Shown here piece after piece: positions 57,209-64,000 of a DNA stretch of 64,000 nucleotides. Below the pieces are notes generated by a model, which searched no databases, had not been told where the DNA came from, and saw only the letters and a program-made list of their open reading frames with translations. Source of the stretch: Clavaria fumosa (Eukaryota; Basidiomycota; Agaricomycetes; Agaricales; Clavariaceae); NCBI GenBank assembly GCA_951802425.1, contig OX637800.1, forward strand, positions 1,488,001 through 1,552,000. The letters run 5' to 3'. Each line of letters starts with the position of its first letter. Positions within the stretch are counted from its first letter, which is position 1. The position numbers were made by a program, and so were the translations under genes.

Positions 57209-57513
57209 TGTCAGACTTAGTCTCACGGTTCACACAACTTAATGTAAGGTTGATGATGACGATACTAACATAAGGGGAAAAGGGTACAAGTAAGAAAGCG
57301 ACGTAGTATATATAGCGAGCGGTTCGGGAGTTGCCGGCATTCCCACGCTCGGACCCCGTGCGTCACGTGATGCGTCCAGGCCCGGGTCACGTGATTTTCC
57401 CATTATGTAAGCCACCACCCATCCGGGTCACGTGACTCGTCCGCAAACTTCCCGCAACTCTTTTGCGATCCTTTCTTGGCCTTTCCAACCTGCTTATGTA
57501 AGCGATCCTGACA
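57209..57513 (-). repeat. 3' LTR of the chromovirus
   Basis: 305 bp with ends TGTCAG...CTGACA. It has several CACGTG sites and a TATATATA box (about 57306-57313). It differs from the 5' LTR at seven positions, all CpG transitions. Confidence 0.93.
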
Positions 57514-57524
57514 TCACCCCCCTC

Positions 57525-60500
57525 TTAAGGCTGGGTGTCTCGACCTGCCAACTTCGCCTTGTCAGGGTATTGCTGGAAGAAGTCCCGGAGCAACAGTGCA
57601 ACGTTAGTGAGGTTGTGACGAGGCTCCCAGGTGTTCTCCTCTGCAGGGTATCCTAACCACTTCACCAAATACTTCACTCCCCATCCAACCTTCTTGACAT
57701 CAAGAATTTCCTCCACCTCATACTCCAAGTGGTCATCATCAATCGTGGGGGGTGGGGGTGGAGGCAAGTTCTGGGAAGGGAAAGAGGGAGCAATATATGG
57801 GGTGAGTAGCAACTCATTGAAAACCCGGTGAATGCGCCATGCTCGGGGGAGCTTGAGTCGGTATGCTGCTGGTCCAACCTTCTCTTCGATGGTGAAGGGT
57901 CCAGCCCGCTTGTTGTCAAGCTTCTTGGATGGTCGATCCATTTTCAGGTTCCGGGTATCCAGCCAGACTAAGTCCCCCTTTGAGTATTCACGACTCGGGC
58001 ACTTTCCTTTATCATAGCTAGCCTTCATCGCATCTGCCGCCTTCCCCATTGCATCCCTGGCTGCTCTTCGGGATTCCGTGAGCTTGGCCATCCACTCGTC
58101 TGCTGCAGGGTTCACTTCAGAGGGCGGCCGGATACCACCATTCCAAGGGTGCCGGCCATACTCCAGATAGAAAGGTGTGAATCCAGTGGCTGAGTGCTCA
58201 CGGTTATTGAGCACGAATTCGGCTGTGGATAGCCACTCTGCCCAATCATCCTGCAGATGGTCAACATAGGCTCGGAGATACACTTCAACCTCCTGATTGA
58301 CCCGCTCTGTCTGTCCATCTGTTTGTGGGTGGAAGGCAGTGCTTGGGTTTGCCTTAACTCCAATCATCCCATAAAACTCCCTCATGAATCTGGACACAAA
58401 TTGGGTTCCCCGGTCACTCACAACTTTCTGCGGGACTCCATGGTCGCGGAAGACCCGGTCTCGAAGGATCCGAGCAGCACCAAGTCCCGTGAGGTCAAGG
58501 CCAATAGCTTCGATGAGAGTTCGTTTTGTAAACTTGTCGACAATGACAAGGATCGCATTGTGACCACGTGAGAGGGGGAAAGGTCCAACAATGTCCCAAG
58601 AGATGACTGCCCAGGGGCTCTCAGGGACAGGGTGCAGATGGAGCGGAGTGGCGCGCCTGGTACGATCAGGCTTGATTCGTTGGCATGTCTCACATCCACC
58701 TGCATACCGATTGGAATCCTTCACCATGCCCACCCACCAATAGGACCTCAGCAGAGCCGCCCTCAGTTTCCGTGGACCAGGGTGTCCTGCGATGGGGAGG
58801 TCATGCTCAAAGGTGAGCACTGCCTCACGTGCTTCTGGGGGCACCCAAGTGATTTCTGCCTTCCGCCAGAGTCCCATCCGATCTCTCGTCCACTCATCAT
58901 CAAGCTCCTCCGGCTTCTGCACATATACCGCACTGTTTTTCTGGAGTAGCGTCTCCATCTCCAATGTGAACGATGTGCGGGTCTCAGCCTCTGGGAAGAC
59001 CTGTACTGGTGCATCCTCCTCCACCATCTCTCCATAATCTGGCCTCCGTGAGAGTGCATCCGCTTTCGTGTTTGACTTCCCAGTACGGTACTTGATCTCG
59101 AAGTCAAAGCACTGGAGCTCTCCAACCCAACGGACCTGCCTCGGTTTCAACTTCTGGGGCTTCCGGAAGTACTGGAGGTTAGCATGGTCCATCCAGATTT
59201 CGATAGTCTCTTCCACCCCAATCAGGTAAGCCCGCCACTCACGTAGTGCCCGGATTACAGCCAGGAACTCCTTGTCGTACACATTGTAATTCTTCTCAGC
59301 TGCAGTGAGGGCTTTGGAGATGTAGTCTACAACTCTCCAAGTCCCATCCACCTGCTGCTGTGAGAGAACTCCTCCAGTCGCCAAGTTGCTTGCATCTGTT
59401 TCTACCTTCCATCTCCCTTTGTCTTGTGGTAGAGCCAAGACCGGGGCTGATACTAGTGCCAGGCGGAGATCTTGGAAGGCTGCTTCCTCCTCCTCCTCCC
59501 ATCTCCACGGGACTTTCCCTGTCAGCCGGAAGAGTGGTTTTGCCCGGGCAGAGAGATTTGGGATGTGCCGGCAGAGGTAGTTCAGCATCCCATTGAATCT
59601 TTGTACCTCTTTCACATTTTTCGGTCTGGGCCAGTTATGGATTGCCGTGCCTTTAGCTGGGTCATGCTCTAGACGGTTGTGGGAGATCTTCATCCCCAGG
59701 AAGAAGACCTCACTCTTCTCGAACTCGCACTTGCTGAGTCTGAGACACAGGCCATTCTCCCCAAACTTCTTCAAGACCCGATCCATCCAATACCGATGTG
59801 TAGCCAAATCCTCTGCAAACACTATAACATCATCGACATAGGCTCGGACATGCCCCCCTGCAATCTCTTCTCTCAACACATGGTTCATGAAGCGCTGGAA
59901 GGTTGCAGGCGCATTCTGCAGCCCAAACCACATAACTGCCGGTTCGAAGAGTCCACGAGGCATTAGGAAAGCACAGCAGTGCTGATGTTCTGGCCAGACC
60001 TGCATCGATGGGAAACCTCCCTTCGCATCAATCTTGGAATAGATGGTCGCCCCCTTTAACACATCCACAGTGTCTCATATGAGGGGGAGGGGGTACTTGT
60101 CTTTGATTAGATACGAGTTCAGCCTAGAGTAATCGATAATCGGCCGCAGCTTGTCCTTCTCACGTTTGAAGAAGAAGGGGCTCGCGTACGGGGACTTCGA
60201 AGGTCGGATTCGTCCAGAAGCTAGCTGCTCATCCACCCAGCAATTCATTTCCACCATCTCTTCTCGTGTCAGAGAGTATAGCTTAGAGGAGAGGTGTCCA
60301 GGGTCTGTTTTAAACTCGATTTTGATATCAAAGTCAGGGCGGGAGCGGGGGAGCTCATCCCACTTTGCTTCACTAAAAACCAAAGGGTAGCGGCTGGGCC
60401 AATCAAGGGTAGGGCCAGTGTTGGGAAAACGGGTGTCCGGAATACTGGCCGAGGCCATGGTACTCGCTTTTGGTGGACCTGAGGGTCGAACAGGGGACCG

Positions 60501-61148
60501 GTGGCTGTGTGGGGAGGAGGCACAGGAGTTGGGGCAGCGGGTGAGCCTTACTTCAGCTTTCACCCAGTCAATCTCTGGATTATGACGCTTTAGCCAATCA
60601 TGCCCAAGGATCGCCGTGTGGGACTGAGTCTTCCCTAGCAGGAAGTGGATCCGCTCCTGGTGGTCGCCAACCGTCACAAGCAGCTCCATCCCATACCGGA
60701 TCTTACCATCTCTGTTCTGTGTTCCATCCACATTATACATGGTGATTGGATTCAGCAAGGGAGATGGTTCCAATCCCACTTTTTTCGCCCACTCCAAGTC
60801 CATAAAGCAGTTGGTGCAGCCTGAGTCGACAAGGGCTTTCGTAGTTGCCCCTTTGCCAGTGCTGAGAGCCTCCAGGTGCACCTGGATGGAGAGCTCTCGG
60901 GGCATACGCAATAGGGTGTCCTTCAGCACCTCTGCAAGGTGCTTTGTTGGCTCCACTTGGCTGCTAGTCCCCTTTTCTCTTTTCGGTATTTCACTTTTAG
61001 CGGTTTCCGTTTCCGCTTTGTCCTTCACCTCAGCCCCAATCCGGGTGTGTCTCCGCTGCAAGATAGTGTATTTTGGGATACTAGCTGCAGGTACAGGGAC
61101 GGGAGGGGGGCTGGGATATCTACTCCTGAGACTCCAGTTCGGACTCAC
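57525..61148 (-). pseudogene. Chromovirus pol (protease, RT, RNase H, integrase, chromodomain), one in-frame stop
   Basis: The first part (61148-60075) has the retropepsin motif LVDSGCTN, GHDWLKRHNPEIDW and the start of RT (LRPIIDYSRLN, KYPLPL). A TGA follows at 60077-60075 and the same frame continues to 57525. That part has RT fingers/palm (KIDAKGGF, MPRGL, NAPATFQRFMN, the YVDD box and FLGMKIS), RNase H (ETDASNLATGG, DHANLQYF, SNTKADALSRR), an HHCC-type zinc region, and the integrase D, D, E residues (WDIVGPF, VVSDRGTQF, TERVNQEVE). The chromodomain is VEEILDVKK...YLVKWLGYPAEENTWEP. Pol lies in the -1 frame relative to gag and overlaps its stop. The TGA probably derives from CGA by CpG deamination. 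The copy is therefore likely non-autonomous unless the stop is read through. Confidence 0.92.
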
Positions 61149-62146
61149 TGGGCCTCGTCTCCAAAATCCGGCTCTTCAACAGGAGCCCTCTTCTCTCTCT
61201 CGAGCAAATCCAGGCGGTCTCGGAGCAGTGCAATCTTGTTCTCATAGTCCTCTGCACTACGTGCCTGGCTTTCCACGGCGCGGATCTGCGGCCTCGGGAT
61301 CTGCGGACTTGTGTCCTGGAGCTGGCAATCTCTCACCATGTGACCAGCTTGGCCACATCGGAAGCAGGTGCGCAACACTCCAGGGGCATGGGCACGATCC
61401 ACCACCATGGCATCACCGGCATTGGTAGGACACGGCATGGTGGGAGGGGCAGGGGTGCGGGCCAGAGGCTGGGCCAGGAAGGGACGGGGGGCTGGGGTGA
61501 AGCGGGTTTGTTGAGGGAGGGGGTGGCTGGTTGCGGGCAGAGCAGGACGCACAGAGTTCTGTTGTGCGATGACTCCGTCGAGGCGATGCTGCTGAGCGTC
61601 TAGCTTTTCGGCAAGTGCCTTCCACTGCATGTAGGTCTCTGGCATTGGCGAAACACCATAGACCTTTCCCACTAGCCTCCTGCTCAGATTCGACTCCAGC
61701 CAATGGACCAGGATGTCCGAATTGGCCACTTCTGTCATCCCCGCTCTTCGGAACATTGTTTCGAACTTTGCGAAGAACTCAGGTGCCGTCATGACACCCT
61801 GTTTCAACCTCGCAATATCTGCGAGGGCAGTCGCACAGTCGTTCGGGTCATCGAATGCTCGCTTCATCTCTTCCACAAATTCTGCCCAGGTTCCAACCTC
61901 GTTGTTACCCAGGATTTCCTCTCCCTTCACATTTGCCCATTCTGCGGCAAACCCCTCGCCAGTAATTTTGCTGAGGGTGTAGAGGACCTTTGCCAGGTCC
62001 GTGGCATAGATTATCGGATTTGCCATAAACAGGAGGCGGAGCGACCGGAGGAATGTACGGAAATTTCTTTTTTGCCCATCGAATGGGGCGACGACTAAAT
62101 CCAGCCTCGTGGCATGGACTTCAGGCGGGGCGACATGGTCAGCCAT
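61145..62146 (-). CDS. Chromovirus gag (capsid and nucleocapsid)
   Basis: The start is ATG at 62146 (MADHVAPPEVHATRL). The capsid-like region has FDGQKRNFRTFLRSLRLLF, WAEFVEEMKRAFDD and LKQGVMTAPEFFAKFETM. A Pro-rich linker is followed by one CCHC zinc knuckle, CFRCGQAGHMVRDC. The frame ends DFGDEAQ with a TGA at 61147-61145, overlapping pol. Length is 333 residues. Gag forms the cytoplasmic particle in which reverse transcription takes place. The frame appears undamaged. Confidence 0.9.
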   Translation of the reverse strand: MADHVAPPEVHATRLDLVVAPFDGQKRNFRTFLRSLRLLFMANPIIYATDLAKVLYTLSKITGEGFAAEWANVKGEEILGNNEVGTWAEFVEEMKRAFDDPNDCATALADIARLKQGVMTAPEFFAKFETMFRRAGMTEVANSDILVHWLESNLSRRLVGKVYGVSPMPETYMQWKALAEKLDAQQHRLDGVIAQQNSVRPALPATSHPLPQQTRFTPAPRPFLAQPLARTPAPPTMPCPTNAGDAMVVDRAHAPGVLRTCFRCGQAGHMVRDCQLQDTSPQIPRPQIRAVESQARSAEDYENKIALLRDRLDLLEREKRAPVEEPDFGDEAQ

Positions 62147-62799
62147 CACAGACCCTGGTGGTGGTGATGGGGTTTCGGGGACGTCGGTAACAGGGGAATC
62201 GGGGGGGAGCTGGGCTCGACCCGGTCTCGGACGCAGACGCTGTAAATAGAATTCCGGGCCTTGGGCACTCAGGATTTCTTCGATCTCTTAGCAGTCCTGT
62301 CCTCTCAGGCTGCTCTCTATGTATCTAGGTACTTATAGAACTCTTATTCTATAAAACTTGTTGCTAGCGTGGGGCCCGAATGGTGTCCCAGGTGGTCACT
62401 CCACAACTCCTAGTGAGTTGCCCGTGTGCCCTTCTGACAATGGTCACAGAGCAAGGGCCCTGTCCACTGGACCAGGAAACTACAGAAAAACTATGTATAG
62501 GGCCTTTCCGTGCCCTGTACACTACACGATTCTCTGGTACGTAGCTGTAAAGCAAAGTTCCAGGCCTTTGGCACTCGGTGTCTCTTGGGGAGGGTCACAG
62601 TAGACTTCCTCCGGGTCTGGTCACGGGTATCTACACACAGTAAAAATTTCACACGGTTCTGTTGCACACCGTGGGCAGGGTAAAGAGAAAGAGGATGAGG
62701 GGGATAAGCTGTCACAGAGTGTGACAGTTTGAGATAGGGGTCCAGGCTAGCCGGGTTAGGACACGGGGCTAGGGCAGACAGGGGTTGATGTTAGTATTG
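62147..62799 (-). other. Leader of the chromovirus between 5' LTR and gag
   Basis: About 650 bp without a long frame in register with gag. The first bases after the LTR on the minus strand read CAATACTAACATCAACCCC, which I cannot match to a common tRNA 3' end. Self-priming or an unusual primer is possible. Confidence 0.5.
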
Positions 62800-63104
62800 T
62801 GTCAGACTTAGTCTCACGGTTCACACAACTTAACGTAAGGTCGATGATGACGATACTAACATAAGGGGAAAAGGGTACAAGTAAGAAAGCGACGTAGTAT
62901 ATATAGCGAGCGGTTCGGGAGTTGCCGGCGTTCCCACGCTCGGACCCCGTGCGTCACGTGATGCGTCCAGGCCCGGGTCATGTGATTTTCCCATTATGTA
63001 AGCCACCACCCGTCCGGGTCACGTGACTCGTCCGCAAACTTCCTGCAACTCTTTTGTGATCCTTTCTTGGCCTTTCCAACCTGCTTATGTAAGCGATCCT
63101 GACA
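62800..63104 (-). repeat. 5' LTR of the chromovirus
   Basis: 305 bp with the same ends as the other LTR. It carries the CpG form at four of the seven differing sites and the decayed form at the other three, so both LTRs have mutated. Confidence 0.93.
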
Positions 63105-63195
63105 CAGCGACGGCGACGGCGGCAGCAGCGGCAGCAACAACGATGGCAACAGCGGCGGCAACAGCGGCGGCGGCGGCGGCAGCAGCAGCAATGGC
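63105..63195 (+). repeat. Continuation of the GGC/AGC/AAC trinucleotide tract
   Basis: The sequence cagcgacggcgacggcggcagcagcggcagcaac... matches the tract left of the chromovirus, showing a single insertion into it. It ends at about 63195, where normal sequence resumes. Confidence 0.85.
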
Positions 63196-63419
63196 CCAGG
63201 CCCCCTACTGCAGTCACAGACTGACAGTGGGGACCTGGGCCATTGATTTTGTGCTGGCTGGTGTGCAGAGGAAGGAAGGAGCAGTGGTGGCAGCAGGAAG
63301 CGGCACATAGCACTACCATAGTCTACTGTAGTGTCAACCTGGGCTACCATTTGAGACAAGTAAACTATTGAATCACCTTTGCATACTCTGGTGCATTGTA
63401 TGGGATCTACTCAGTGCGA

Positions 63420-63545
63420 CAGAGCAATATATAGGAACTACCATTACTACCATTACTACAGAGCAATATATGGGAACTACTGTTACTACAGAGCAATATA
63501 TGGGAACTACCATTACTACAGAGCAATATATGGGATCTACTGGGT
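63420..63545 (+). repeat. 30-bp minisatellite (agagcaatatatgggaactac...), four units
   Basis: Units start at about 63421, 63460, 63490 and 63520. The last two spacings are 30 bp and the first is 39 bp because of an extra ccattacta. The tyrosine-rich frames through it are artefacts. Confidence 0.82.
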
Positions 63546-64000
63546 CTATATAACGCGTTACTAGCTACTGAGCTACTGCTGCTACCATGACTACATAGTA
63601 CTATATTGTTTGAGCTTTTTTTCCTGATGTCCCCTGTGGTTTCGATGCCGGTGTCATTGGTCTGATTGCCAGTAACATCATTATAGGTGTCGAACAAAAC
63701 CAAGGCAGGAGGTTGACACCAGTGCAGATGTGGAGTCAACAGGCTCTGGAGATGAACTGGATGACTGATTGCCATGATCAGGTCTGCTGTCATCACTAGA
63801 AATGATGAGGAGATTTGGTGTGATGGTCTCATCACACCTGCAATGACTGGGTAGCTGTGACAATTGCAACCCATTTGTGCACTGAGAACACTATCATAAA
63901 TTCATAATCATACCCTTGTCATTTGATATAGTTGTGGGAGGAAAGATGGACAGACACACCAACAATGCAGCGACAAAATAATCCACTCTCTCCGGGTTGT
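63546..64000 (-). other. Segment sharing short conserved pieces with 22.5 kb and 14.4 kb
   Basis: At 63628-63695 (minus) the reading DTYNDVTGNQTNDTGIETTGD repeats the one at 22496-22562. Upstream of it on the same strand is a Ser-rich low-complexity frame (SSDDSRPDHGNQSSSSSPEP). The last 70 bp match 14397-14465. The window ends inside this repeat, so a gene or element may continue beyond. Confidence 0.5.

Larger units (their letters stand above)
57209..63104 (-). mobile_element. Near-intact Ty3/gypsy chromovirus (5,896 bp)
   Basis: Two 305-bp LTRs (57209-57513, 62800-63104) bound a minus-strand gag and pol. Target-site copies are cagtg (57204-57208) and cagcg (63105-63109), differing by one CpG transition. 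Inside lie a ~650-bp leader, gag with a zinc knuckle, protease, RT, RNase H, integrase and a C-terminal chromodomain, which places it in the chromoviruses. The only visible lesion in pol is one in-frame TGA (60075-60077). A purine-rich AAGAGGGGGG tract precedes the 3' LTR (57514-57530). No standard tRNA primer site is obvious after the 5' LTR. Confidence 0.93.

Noticed and set aside
56648..57233. Long Arg/Cys-rich and Leu/Pro-rich frames
   Set aside because: They arise from the trinucleotide tract, where all frames are open; composition only.

Overview
The window is nuclear DNA of a filamentous basidiomycete, most likely an Agaricomycete. Genes are split by many 49-65 nt introns with GT-AG and several GC-AG boundaries, intergenic spaces are short, and decayed LTR elements show CpG-to-TpG/CpA loss. 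The families also fit: NB-ARC proteins with kinesin-light-chain-like TPRs, AIG1/GIMAP-like coiled-coil GTPases, a poly-HAMP group III histidine kinase and a chromodomain Ty3/gypsy element. I cannot name the species.

Layout. 1-3939: 3' part of an NB-ARC/TPR receptor gene (NLR1, +). 4.06-5.92 kb: dead gypsy pol relic. 6.16-9.26 kb: nucleoporin Nup84/Nup107 (+). 9.66-9.88 kb: dead Tc1/mariner end. 10.29-12.83 kb: exocyst Exo70 (-). 13.43-13.67 kb: GTPase fragment. 13.7-17.5 kb: nothing recognised. 17.63-21.92 kb: a complete second NB-ARC/TPR gene (NLR2, -). 22.56-25.37 kb: a broken GTPase gene (D, +). 26.55-30.42 kb: phospholipase D (+, 24 exons). 30.87-32.36 kb: M50B-like membrane metalloprotease (-). 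32.88-38.05 kb: group III hybrid histidine kinase (-, 18 exons). 39-46 kb: CpG-poor repeat island (tRNA-like sequence, LTRs, GC-rich minisatellite, gypsy relic, MITE, GTPase relic). 46.86-52.72 kb: three apparently intact GTPase genes (A -, B +, C -) with further exons of a conserved unit upstream of C. 54-57 kb: minisatellites, solo LTR, hairpin, MITE. 57.21-63.10 kb: a young, nearly intact chromovirus bounded by 305-bp LTRs and inserted in a trinucleotide tract. 63.1-64 kb: repeats.

Architecture. Single-copy housekeeping genes (Nup84 and Exo70; PLD, M50 and histidine kinase) sit in blocks bounded by inverted paralogues of two fast-evolving immune-like families. NLR1 and NLR2 flank the first block; D and C flank the second. 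The GTPase family is present as three intact genes, one pseudogene and at least three fragments. A direct functional link between the NLRs and the GTPases is only a hypothesis.

Exon structures were deduced by hand from splice signals, reading frame and remembered family motifs. Where all exon phases close (NLR2, PLD, M50, histidine kinase, GTPases A-C) I regard the models as strong; Nup84 and Exo70 are certain in identity but only partly resolved at exon level.
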